DNA of 34,990 bases from Methylococcaceae bacterium (lineage in GTDB: Bacteria > Pseudomonadota > Gammaproteobacteria > Methylococcales > Methylomonadaceae). The position numbers were made by a program, and so were the translations under genes. The notes beneath the pieces were generated by a model that worked only from the letters and a program-made list of their open reading frames with translations, had not been told where the DNA came from and made no database searches. The stretch is taken from the NCBI GenBank assembly GCA_006844705.1, contig SPJS01000252.1:1-34990 (forward strand). The letters run 5' to 3'. Numbering within the stretch: the first letter of the stretch is position 1; each line of letters starts with the position of its first letter. This document shows positions 6,925 through 14,885 of this stretch, one piece after another.

Positions 6925-7433
6925 AACCCGTACCAGATAAACGGTATGGAAATCATCATGTCAAATCCGAATTCTTCTTCGAACAATATGTTGAGCGTAG
7001 CGGTTATGAATAACAGACCTCCAATCAGATAAAACTGGGAGCCAAGCACAACACCGCTGAGTATCATGGTATGAGCCAGCAAAATATGAATGCTGGTGGC
7101 TGCGCCTTCGGGTCTGATGATTTCAGTGTGCCACATTAAAAAAATAAGCACCACGGCGACCATGGCGCTCCCCCAAAAAATCATGCCGTACTTTAGAAAG
7201 TTTTCGTTTCGTTGACCGGTTTTGAAATAATGGGCTTTTTCGCTAAGCCAGGAGCAATAAAAAAATACCGGTGTGACAAACAGCCAGTAAAACAAGGCTA
7301 TGCGTTCTGCAAATTCTACGATCATTTCACCGGTCAGGCATAAAAATACCAAACCGATAAATATGCTTTCATTGATATATATAAATTTTAATAGCTGATC
7401 AAACTGAGTCGAATCTTTAATTGGCTTTATCAT
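6858..7433 (-). CDS. Multi-spanning membrane protein, 191 aa
   Basis: An integral membrane protein with about five hydrophobic segments (FIYINESIFIGLVFLCL, ALFYWLFVTPVFFYC, MIFWGSAMVAVVLIFLMW, ILLAHTMILSGVVLG and a C-terminal pair). No family is recognised. The start at 7433 (MIKPIKD) follows GGTGG; a GTG start at 7448 is possible. Its stop lies 2 bp from the dif site, so it is the chromosomal gene flanking dif and was not interrupted by the phage. Confidence 0.7.
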   Translation of the reverse strand: MIKPIKDSTQFDQLLKFIYINESIFIGLVFLCLTGEMIVEFAERIALFYWLFVTPVFFYCSWLSEKAHYFKTGQRNENFLKYGMIFWGSAMVAVVLIFLMWHTEIIRPEGAATSIHILLAHTMILSGVVLGSQFYLIGGLLFITATLNILFEEEFGFDMMISIPFIWYGFYLEKMYLFPNLKRKLSTDDDK

Positions 7434-7448
7434 GATAGATACCACCAC

Positions 7449-7658
7449 TTTTTCTCGCTGCTATAAGAAATTATGAGCATATCATATGACTCAGACATAC
7501 TCGCATTTTTAAAATGCTTAGCGATGATCTAAACACTTGCGTGGATTCCAAAGAATTCGCTTCCAGGTGTTAAAGCAATGTATCCAACGCCTGCTGTTTG
7601 TCAATAAACGTAGTGCAGTAAACAAAGCCGTTGCCTACGTTTTGCTGCCGAGGAATGC
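7449..7658. other. Intergenic region, candidate plus-strand small RNA
   Basis: No protein gene is evident. A perfect palindrome GCATTTT-T-AAAATGC lies at 7503-7517, and the region ends in a strong plus-strand terminator (7659-7696) although no plus-strand gene precedes it. A short untranslated RNA is a possible explanation. Confidence 0.3.
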
Positions 7659-7696
7659 GCCATTGCCCGCCTGCCACGCGGGCAATGGCTTTTTTT
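7659..7696 (+). terminator. Rho-independent terminator (12-bp stem, T7)
   Basis: GCCATTGCCCGC pairs perfectly with GCGGGCAATGGC, followed by seven T on the plus strand. It may also stop minus-strand transcripts from the PEP-CTERM gene ending at 7706, where the hairpin is preceded by an A tract, but the T run favours plus-strand use. Confidence 0.85.
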
Positions 7697-7705
7697 CAAT
7701 AAAGA

Positions 7706-8611
7706 TTATTGAGCTGATTTACGTTTACGCTGGTATCCCAGTAAACCGGCTGCAGCAGAACCAAATAACCAAACAGCACCAGGTACTGGGACTGCACTGG
7801 TTGTGATATCCAGAGCATACCCGTCATGTTGGCCATTCCAGTTTATGCCACCGCTACCGCCAAGGAATATGGAATATACCTCCCCTGCTTCAGCTAAAAA
7901 AGTAAATGGATGAACTTCATCCACCGTGTCATCCCAACCAGTAACAGTCTCTAATCCCTTGATACCAAAAGGGTTTGCTTCACCCACAACTGTTACTAGT
8001 GGATCAAATGGATCGGGTTGGGTTCGGTTCCATGACGCATGATGGCTATAGCCTCCCCCTTGTTCATTACTTAGCGACTGCCCTTTGAATACGGTGATAC
8101 CAAAATTGGCGAATTGATTACCAATAATTACTGAAGGTGCCAGATGAACGTATTGAGTCACATTAGACTTTAACAATCCAATATCGGTATTGTGAGACCA
8201 ACCCTGAGGTAAACCGGAATCCTGCCAGGCACCAGCAGCAGTATCGATATCGGGGTAAATCCCATAGCGATCATAAGCGTCCTGTTGCGATACTGTGACT
8301 TCTGAGCCAGAAGAATGCAAATGCGCGGCCCAATTCAATGCAGCTGCGCCTATATAACCAAACGGTGCCTCATCATTGGCGGTACCTGCAAACCCAGGAC
8401 TTGCCGCCGCCGGGTCATCGGAAGAACCAATATTTCTACCCCAAACCCAGCCATCTGGACCATTACCGCCTGCATCAGTCGCCGTAAAACTGTTATGAGC
8501 ATTGTATTTGTTATAAGCAACATGTGCTGATGCTGTTGTCACAGCACCTAGCATCAAACCTCCTGATACAATCAAGTTAATGGTTTGTGTTAATTTGTTG
8601 TGTTTATTCAT
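7706..8611 (-). CDS. PEP-CTERM surface protein, mature N-terminus HVAYN, 301 aa
   Basis: An exported surface protein. The signal peptide (about 1-29) ends ASA, giving a predicted mature start HVAYNKYN. The body is rich in W, H, G and N. The C-terminus has the exosortase sorting tail VPVPGAVWLFGSAAAGLLGY and a basic end. It is paralogous to the protein at 23369: both begin HVAYN and share a W-x-A-x-LH..GS-x-V-x-VS..DA segment. An AAGGAG site precedes the ATG. It is last in the peroxidase group, 27 nt after the 247-aa PEP-CTERM gene. Function is unknown; an N-terminal His could bind metal. Confidence 0.88.
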   Translation of the reverse strand: MNKHNKLTQTINLIVSGGLMLGAVTTASAHVAYNKYNAHNSFTATDAGGNGPDGWVWGRNIGSSDDPAAASPGFAGTANDEAPFGYIGAAALNWAAHLHSSGSEVTVSQQDAYDRYGIYPDIDTAAGAWQDSGLPQGWSHNTDIGLLKSNVTQYVHLAPSVIIGNQFANFGITVFKGQSLSNEQGGGYSHHASWNRTQPDPFDPLVTVVGEANPFGIKGLETVTGWDDTVDEVHPFTFLAEAGEVYSIFLGGSGGINWNGQHDGYALDITTSAVPVPGAVWLFGSAAAGLLGYQRKRKSAQ

Positions 8612-8638
8612 TGTTTTCTCCTTAGGTTAAATGACGGA

Positions 8639-9382
8639 TTAGTGTGTTGATTCGCGCTTTAATACTGGAATCATTACGGCTGACAAAAACAGGATTAATG
8701 CGCCTGGAACAGGTACCGGTGAGGCCTCAAGGCTTCCAGAAATGGAAGCATCGGCATATATCGCTTCAAATTCTCCGGCAGCTAAGGTAAAGCTATGCGA
8801 TGCCGTCCCAGGCAGTGTTTGTAGTAGATCATAGGGCGCGCTCGCATAAGCCAGAATTCCGTCAATATCAGATTCAAATCCACCGGCCTCATTGTAATAG
8901 TCGAATATAATGTCACTTTCGGCATAATCGCCTGAAACTTCAGCTCGGAGAGAATAATCCAACGTCAGCTTAATCTCGAATTCATCTGCCGATTGATTTT
9001 CAAAGGACAATTCATATAAACCCAAATAAGCAGCATCCAGTGAACCGTTTGATGCATTACCAGAAACGTGCATGGTATGGGAGAAGGAATCAGTCACGGT
9101 ATCAACACTATAATCAGGTACTTCAGTTAATTTTGTTGCCGTACCATCACTTCCGACAGGAATAAAGATTTCTGACGAACTCTGGTCCAGCATAAAGTTA
9201 CCCGTCACCGTTAAGCCATCACTGGTTCCCGGATTCGTTTTATTGATGATTTCATCAATGGTATACGTGAGTGTTACAGTGCTGTTGAAGACACTGGTTG
9301 CCTGCACTGCTAGCGGGGTCAATAGCAGTAGAAGAGCACTCCCCCATTGACCCATCAAATGGTTAGTTTGTTTGTTTTTCAT
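8639..9382 (-). CDS. PEP-CTERM-type exported protein, 247 aa
   Basis: The signal peptide (1-28, ending AVQA) is followed by a Ser/Thr/Asp-rich beta-type domain with no cysteines and a C-terminal sorting tail VPVPGALILFLSAVMIPVL with a basic end. It lies between the di-heme peroxidase and the HVAYN protein on the same strand. GGAG precedes the ATG. No homologous domain is recognised in the body. It would be sorted by an exosortase encoded elsewhere. Confidence 0.8.
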   Translation of the reverse strand: MKNKQTNHLMGQWGSALLLLLTPLAVQATSVFNSTVTLTYTIDEIINKTNPGTSDGLTVTGNFMLDQSSSEIFIPVGSDGTATKLTEVPDYSVDTVTDSFSHTMHVSGNASNGSLDAAYLGLYELSFENQSADEFEIKLTLDYSLRAEVSGDYAESDIIFDYYNEAGGFESDIDGILAYASAPYDLLQTLPGTASHSFTLAAGEFEAIYADASISGSLEASPVPVPGALILFLSAVMIPVLKRESTH

Positions 9383-9439
9383 AAATTCTCCAGGTTGCGC
9401 TTCCCTTTTAAAAACGGGTTAGTGGGAAACAAAAATAGT

Positions 9440-9472
9440 GATATTTAATAAACGAGCCGACAAGCAGCTCGT
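9440..9472 (-). terminator. Possible weak terminator after the peroxidase gene
   Basis: ACGAGC (9452-9457) pairs with GCTCGT (9467-9472); on the minus strand the hairpin is followed by TTTATTAAAT. With only 6 bp of stem it may attenuate rather than stop transcription into the two PEP-CTERM genes. Confidence 0.4.
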
Positions 9473-9481
9473 CTAATGGAC

Positions 9482-11782
9482 TTATTCCGGTAAATGTTCG
9501 ACAAAGGGTTTTACCGGTTCGGTTGTGCCACTGACGCCAACGGCCGGAATCACCAACAATGTGTCCTTGGCAAATTCGGCTTTTAATGGATTACCTGCAT
9601 CGACACCGGTATGACTTCCACTATGTCCATTTGGAATAATGATTTCCGGGTGATCAAACGGGGCTTTCTTATAACGTACCCGTTCATCCGTAAAAGAGTT
9701 CAACAACATAATCAGGTCTTTGCGGTTTTGAGCTTTCAGTTCTATCTGAGATACCTGCTCAGGCCTTAATGCGATTGATGTGACAAAACCATCCATGTGT
9801 GGGTTATTGTTATTCCCCAGGCGAGCATAAAACTCTAATACGTCATCTAATGTCGCCATGCTGCCGTTATGCATAAACGGCCCGGTCAGCTCCACATTGC
9901 GCAGGGTAGGAATTTTAAAGAAGGCTTTTTCGGCCACATCCAGTTTTGCACTGTCTTTATTTGCCTGTGCTGCTTCTATAGTGGGAATATAAGCCGTCAG
10001 AGGATGCCCAATACAATCCTGGTTGCGTAATTGACCTTCCCGACTACCATCAATTTCTAACCCATCCCGGGCAGTAAATTCTGTAGCACTTTCATAATCT
10101 GCATTGCCCGCAACAAACAGCCCGCCTTTAGTAAAATCGCAGGCTTTTTGATGCCGCACAACTGAATCACCCACAGCCTCATCATTGCCCAGCAGGTATT
10201 CCCGGTATTGAGCGGCAAAGGATAACGCGAAGCCAAAATCATCGACGGCACCTAAGCCTGGATCATTGTCCGGGTTAGCGACACCTGTATTGGCAAAACC
10301 AAAATCGGTGAACGCTCTTCTAGAGCCTACAAGTACGTTTTTGTTAACCACATTGCCATGCGGGGTGATTCCAGCACTATGTGCGTCGGACGTTGTACCT
10401 GTCACGCCAAAAGCATTTTTTCCATAAGGGATTCTGGCGTGTTCCGGTCCATAAAAAGCATCGGGTATTGGTGTGACCAATGTAGAATTAGTCGAAATTG
10501 CCGCCAGTGTCATCAATGGCCCGCCATGACAGGCAGTACAATGATTGCTGTCCAGCAAGCTAAAGCCGCGTTTTAAGGAGGCGATTTCTTCCTCGCTGTA
10601 GCCCATGCCTTCCCAGGTGGGAGCCAGGTTTGCATCCCGTGGCGTCAAGTCAATCGGTGCCTGATCTGAGACCAGTGTCGATTCGTAGATTTGCAAGGCT
10701 AAGCCAAAAAACATGGAAAAGTTCGCTTCCATTTGTGAGTAACGCAAACCGCCATTGGCCGGACGACCAAACTGGCTGATGCGACGACTGTACGACCAGT
10801 ATTTGGAATTAAACGCTTTGCGTATCAGGGTTTTATAGGTGACATTCAACCCTTTACCGGCATCATTCACCAGGTTCAACGGTGCAAATACACTGTCTTC
10901 CGCATGCACTTGCTGGTATTGCAGGGGCGCACGGGAGAGTAGTTTTCTGCCCAGGTCGGCAATGTTGCGACCACGGCACACCATTTCGGTATCACTTTGC
11001 ACCGTGGCTACAGCCTGTGATGCCAAAGATGAGTTGATCAGATGCAAGGGTTGTTTGACGACTTGTCGCCTGCCCTGCTTAATCCATACACCTGCATCCG
11101 GATCACGTTCGCCCCAGTTACTGCTGCCATTAAATACATTATTGGCACGACCATCCCAGAAATTACGGTGGTTGAAAATGGCATTAATCATGGTTGGAGC
11201 ATTGCGCGGCTCTACCCGTCTGGCACCGACATGATTGATATGAAATACCGGATCTACACTGCGATCACAATGATCATCACTGGCTGAAAAACGTGAAGCG
11301 CCGGTAAACTGACCGCTGAAGGTGCCTGATGAAGCACCTACATCATCACTTGAATGCTTTACCCCACTTGACTGCTCAAACGGGTCATTAAATTGAACAA
11401 ATGGAAAATCGTCCTTGTTCCACTCATAATTTGGTCCACCTGCCGCACCTGATGCAGTTGTCTCAAATGTTGACGCGGTGGACAGCGTGCCCATATTGCC
11501 AGGATTCAATTGATTTTTCACCCGCATGTCTGCCCCGGCACTGAAGTGGCACGATCCACAAGCAATGCCGTCACTGCCCACATTCATGTCCCAGAATAAC
11601 GCCTTGCCCAACGCGATGGCCATGTCTTTATTGACAACAATCGGATCATCCCCATCCATTAACCCTGGAACCGGTGGAATGGGCACTCCGGTTAAAGGCA
11701 TTGCTTTTGGCAGATGGGCAAAGGATACTTGCGATGCAAGCAGGGCGGCTCCTCCAAGCATTAATTGTTTGGTAAACGCCAT
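9482..11782 (-). CDS. Large di-heme cytochrome c peroxidase-like protein, 766 aa
   Basis: A member of the di-heme peroxidase / MauG superfamily acting outside the cytoplasm. The signal peptide (1-22, ending SFA) would leave an N-terminal HLPKAMP. Heme motifs are CGSCH (75-79, after FWDMNVGSDGIA) and CTACH (415-419). Other family marks are APTMINAIFNHRNFWDGRA (about 195-213) and GPFMHNGSM near the C-terminus. At 766 aa it is far longer than classical BCCP (about 330 aa) and closer to the large surface-associated peroxidases reported in methanotrophs. Electrons could come from a periplasmic cytochrome; H2O2 reduction or oxidation of a protein substrate are both possible. A sigma-54-type promoter lies upstream. 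Confidence 0.9.
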   Translation of the reverse strand: MAFTKQLMLGGAALLASQVSFAHLPKAMPLTGVPIPPVPGLMDGDDPIVVNKDMAIALGKALFWDMNVGSDGIACGSCHFSAGADMRVKNQLNPGNMGTLSTASTFETTASGAAGGPNYEWNKDDFPFVQFNDPFEQSSGVKHSSDDVGASSGTFSGQFTGASRFSASDDHCDRSVDPVFHINHVGARRVEPRNAPTMINAIFNHRNFWDGRANNVFNGSSNWGERDPDAGVWIKQGRRQVVKQPLHLINSSLASQAVATVQSDTEMVCRGRNIADLGRKLLSRAPLQYQQVHAEDSVFAPLNLVNDAGKGLNVTYKTLIRKAFNSKYWSYSRRISQFGRPANGGLRYSQMEANFSMFFGLALQIYESTLVSDQAPIDLTPRDANLAPTWEGMGYSEEEIASLKRGFSLLDSNHCTACHGGPLMTLAAISTNSTLVTPIPDAFYGPEHARIPYGKNAFGVTGTTSDAHSAGITPHGNVVNKNVLVGSRRAFTDFGFANTGVANPDNDPGLGAVDDFGFALSFAAQYREYLLGNDEAVGDSVVRHQKACDFTKGGLFVAGNADYESATEFTARDGLEIDGSREGQLRNQDCIGHPLTAYIPTIEAAQANKDSAKLDVAEKAFFKIPTLRNVELTGPFMHNGSMATLDDVLEFYARLGNNNNPHMDGFVTSIALRPEQVSQIELKAQNRKDLIMLLNSFTDERVRYKKAPFDHPEIIIPNGHSGSHTGVDAGNPLKAEFAKDTLLVIPAVGVSGTTEPVKPFVEHLPE

Positions 11783-11869
11783 GTTTAACCTCTCTTGTTA
11801 ATTTTAAAAACAATTACATTTAAAGTTGACTGTAATTGCATGTCTCTGAAAGTTTCAGAATACCAATTA

Positions 11870-11885
11870 AGCAATAAATATGCCT
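11870..11885 (-). promoter_or_regulatory. Sigma-54 (-24/-12) promoter for the peroxidase group
   Basis: On the minus strand: AGGCATATTTATTGCT. GG and GC are separated by exactly 10 bp and the match to TGGCAYR-N4-TTGCW is nearly complete. The predicted start is near 11859, about 77 nt before the peroxidase ATG. Confidence 0.75.
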
Positions 11886-12422
11886 TTGTTTTTTTATTGG
11901 CGAGCCATTCTAAATTTAAGACGCCAGTAAGCAATGACACTCAGGCTGATGGTGCGTAGAGATATGGCTGAGTTCACCCCGGAACCCCCATAAACCCTAT
12001 GTTTTTGGTATTGATGCAACGCTGCTGTATCAGCTTCACATGCTTACAGATACATTTTCTAATGACGGTTTGATCAGTTAAATAATTACCTTCTCTTGTG
12101 AATTAATCTCAATTCGGCACGCATATAATTAAACTATGTTAAATGAAGGTTAACAACCCGACTTACCCTAATCTTCAAGTTGCGCCGACTATGTTGTCGG
12201 CAACGTCTTTTTGATTCGATATTTCTTTCATAGCATCATTTAAGACTGTCGGATTATGGATAATGCTACTGCGGCGATGGGACATCGGCTGAGTTTCCGG
12301 TCTTTTTCGCTACGTAACACCCTTATGCGCCTCAATAGATCAAAAAACTCCGCTCGATTTACCTCTCGCCTTTTCCCAGGAAAAACCTTAAGTACTGAAG
12401 GCAATTAGTTATATTGTCGTCG
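11886..12422. other. Intergenic region with hairpin and decayed repeat
   Basis: No gene is seen. It contains a plus-oriented hairpin (GTTG..CCGAC / GTCGG..CAAC, 12179-12204) followed by gtctttttg, and a degenerate copy of the dispersed repeat described at 24543. The remainder shows no clear structure. Confidence 0.5.
12244..12376. repeat. Degenerate copy of a MITE-like repeat
   Basis: It begins CTGTCGGATTATGGATA and keeps GCGGCGATGG, GGTCTTTTT, TACGTA and TATGCGCC in the same order and spacing as the copy at 24543-24707. It has lost the right terminal inverted repeat. Confidence 0.75.
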
Positions 12423-13955
12423 CTAATAACCCAATTTGCTGATGAGACGATGAAACCCCTCAGGAGCCTGCTCAAATTCAGATGAGTAATGCTTCCAACG
12501 ACTTACAGAAGACTGATAAAGTGGCCGGGACACTTGATGGTAACTTGGGCTGGCGACAAATCGATCAGCTGCGCTACGGTGAAAATCAACCACTTTATCT
12601 TGCCAGGACAAGCCTAAAAAGCTGAATACGTCTTTAAATACAGGTACAAACGAGGTGACTACGTGTTCATAGCGCAATTGAAGGCAGTTATGTTCTACAT
12701 ATTGATGAATATGTTGCCACCATTCCATCATGGCGACATACAGATCCAGGGTTTGTTGCCAACTGCTAAAATGCACTGTCACCGCAGAAGCTGCCATTGT
12801 TTGCATGTAACAACTTAAGCACACATCTCTGGGATCACGCTGAATGAATATAATTTTGGCCTCTGGAAACACAAAAACAATCAAGCCTAAATCAATTAAA
12901 TTCAGCGTTGTTTTATCAACGAATAATCGATCACTGAAGGTAGAGCCATAACAGGCTTCAACTTTCTCCCAGTAAAAATTACGCAAATGTTGAATGTCCT
13001 GTGGGCTGCAATTGGCAAGCTGCTCTGACACAACGCCCTTGATTTCCGAAATTCTCTCCAGCTCGATACGCAGAGCGGCAATAAAATCATTTTCATCTGC
13101 CACCATAACTTCGGAATGGGCTGCCAGCACCTCCTGCACTAACGTTGTACCTGAACGTAAAAAACCGATTAAAAAAACAGGGGTCTGTTGAATGTTTGCA
13201 GGATGATTCAGCTTCCGATGGTTGAACAGGGTCTGGTTGAATCCGCTCTGATAATTCTCCAGCAAATGGGGTACAAGCGTGCTGTCCTGTTGCGCGATAT
13301 CCGGCAAACGCAGGCTGATCTCAGCAGCACGATGCAGATGTTGAAATACCTTGGCATATTCGCCCTGTTTATCAAGAATGATCGCGTATTCCCGGTGCAC
13401 CCGGCTTGCTAACTCTGGCGACAAATGAGTGTGCTGGCTCAACAAGGTTTCCAGTTGTTTTTGCGCTTTGCCGGTTTCTCCGCATTTTGAATTGATTTCA
13501 GCAATTAACAGGTTTAGCGCGGCATCTGTCGGTGAGAGTTTCGCAGCCAGTTTTGCGGCAACCAATGCCTGTTTGCGACAATTCAATCGCAAATGTGCTT
13601 GTGCCATCAGTTGAAAGGCACGGGCATCTGTATTATTTATGCGTATTGCCTGCTGAACCAATCGCAGGGATTGTCTGAATTCACTACATGTTTGCAGTTG
13701 CTCTGCCAGCGCAACAACGTCATTGATTTTTCGTGATTTCTTAGCGCTGTTGAGTAGTAATTTCCCCGCAACCTCCATGTTTTCCAGGCCTTCCTTTCTG
13801 AACCCAGCCCACAACAAGGCCTGACCCAGACTGGCCACGGTTTCTGCATCACGGGGATTTAAAACAACGGCCTGGCGAAAATAACCAATGCCTTGTTCAA
13901 GCTGTCCTGCATTAATTGCAGAAACGCCTTGTTCAAACGGGTTTACGTTATTCAT
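12423..13955 (-). CDS. TPR-sulfotransferase fusion protein, 510 aa
   Basis: N-terminal tetratricopeptide repeats (about residues 1-215, with recurring A-x-x-x-L-x-P-x-x-A patterns) are followed by a sulfotransferase domain. The PAPS 5'-phosphosulfate loop is IGFLRSGTT (about 260-268) and a 3'-phosphate motif is RDPRDVCLSC (about 375-384). It has no signal peptide, so it acts in the cytoplasm, transferring sulfate from PAPS to a hydroxyl on a sugar or protein. It is paralogous to the protein at 21034. Its start overlaps the ApbE stop by 4 nt (ATGA), so it belongs to that operon and is its last gene. Confidence 0.9.
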   Translation of the reverse strand: MNNVNPFEQGVSAINAGQLEQGIGYFRQAVVLNPRDAETVASLGQALLWAGFRKEGLENMEVAGKLLLNSAKKSRKINDVVALAEQLQTCSEFRQSLRLVQQAIRINNTDARAFQLMAQAHLRLNCRKQALVAAKLAAKLSPTDAALNLLIAEINSKCGETGKAQKQLETLLSQHTHLSPELASRVHREYAIILDKQGEYAKVFQHLHRAAEISLRLPDIAQQDSTLVPHLLENYQSGFNQTLFNHRKLNHPANIQQTPVFLIGFLRSGTTLVQEVLAAHSEVMVADENDFIAALRIELERISEIKGVVSEQLANCSPQDIQHLRNFYWEKVEACYGSTFSDRLFVDKTTLNLIDLGLIVFVFPEAKIIFIQRDPRDVCLSCYMQTMAASAVTVHFSSWQQTLDLYVAMMEWWQHIHQYVEHNCLQLRYEHVVTSFVPVFKDVFSFLGLSWQDKVVDFHRSAADRFVASPSYHQVSRPLYQSSVSRWKHYSSEFEQAPEGFHRLISKLGY

Positions 13956-14866
13956 CTCCCCTCCCCTTCAGCTGGCAATAACGAGCCGCCACATTGTCCT
14001 GTCACGTCAACCCAGTAATGCGGCAAACCTGAGGTCTGCAACCAATCTGAGCCTTGTTCTTCTTTAAGCATTGTAATCGTAGAGGCGCTGCCGGCTAGCA
14101 CACAAAATTCTGCGACGACAGTCACGGAAGCCATATAGGCGACAGGCCAGCCAGTCTTTGGGTTTAATACATGCCCATAGCGTTTGCCATTTATTTCCAT
14201 ACAACGCTCGTAATCTCCACTGCTGGCAATTGCTCCCTCGTTCAAGGAAAGGGTTGTTAATTGAGTCTGAAGTTTGCGGGGGTGTGCCACGCCAATTTGC
14301 CAGGGCAAGCCATCAACACGCGGCCCGACAATTTTTATATCACCCCCAAGATTGATTAATCCATGTTTTACACCTTGCGTTAAACATAAGACTGCCGCCC
14401 GGTCAACCGCATACTCTTTGACAATACCCCCAAAGTCCAGCTCCATCCCGGCTGTAGGAAAACTTAATTTGGGTGCCTGCCAATGCAGACGATGCCAACC
14501 GATTTGTGTCAATAATTCAGAAATGTAGTCAGGATCGGGTATTTGTTGCTGATCAAACCGCCAGGCTTTACGCAACAATCCCGAGCTAATGTCAAACAAA
14601 CCGTCACTTTGTTCATAGCAGGTGGTGGCATAATTCAATAAACTGGCCGTTTCTGCATCAACCTCTATTTCTCCGCCTTGGGCTGCACATTGATTGATTT
14701 TAGACAGAAAGCTGTCCGGTTTGTAGCGCGAATAACGTGCTTCCAAACGCTGTACGTCAGCAATTACGGCATGGGTTGTTTGTTGCGCAATGTTCGGGTG
14801 CTGGCAAAACAGTTGGATTTCGCATTGCGTGCCCATTGCCTGAAAGGTCTTACGAAACAGCTTCAT
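13952..14866 (-). CDS. apbE: FAD:protein FMN transferase (ApbE family), 304 aa
   Basis: ApbE transfers FMN from FAD to a Ser/Thr of target proteins. Seen here are QAMGTQCEIQL at the N-terminus, LDFGGIVKEYAVDRA (about 157-171), INLGGDIKIVG (about 190-200), GAIASSGDYERCMEINGKRY and HVLNPKTGWPV (about 240-255), all family hallmarks. Length matches the catalytic core. No lipobox or signal peptide precedes the core, unlike canonical periplasmic ApbE, so this version looks cytoplasmic unless an upstream start was lost; no in-frame extension is available. It lies between the DUF3570 protein, a candidate substrate, and the sulfotransferase. Confidence 0.92.
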   Translation of the reverse strand: MKLFRKTFQAMGTQCEIQLFCQHPNIAQQTTHAVIADVQRLEARYSRYKPDSFLSKINQCAAQGGEIEVDAETASLLNYATTCYEQSDGLFDISSGLLRKAWRFDQQQIPDPDYISELLTQIGWHRLHWQAPKLSFPTAGMELDFGGIVKEYAVDRAAVLCLTQGVKHGLINLGGDIKIVGPRVDGLPWQIGVAHPRKLQTQLTTLSLNEGAIASSGDYERCMEINGKRYGHVLNPKTGWPVAYMASVTVVAEFCVLAGSASTITMLKEEQGSDWLQTSGLPHYWVDVTGQCGGSLLPAEGEGR

Positions 14867-14885
14867 CCTGGTGACACGAGAGCAA

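Noticed and set aside
7706..9382. PEP-CTERM proteins as MopE/CorA or MbnP homologues
   Set aside because: No sequence resemblance or four-Cys motif was seen; only the gene context and Trp/His content are suggestive.
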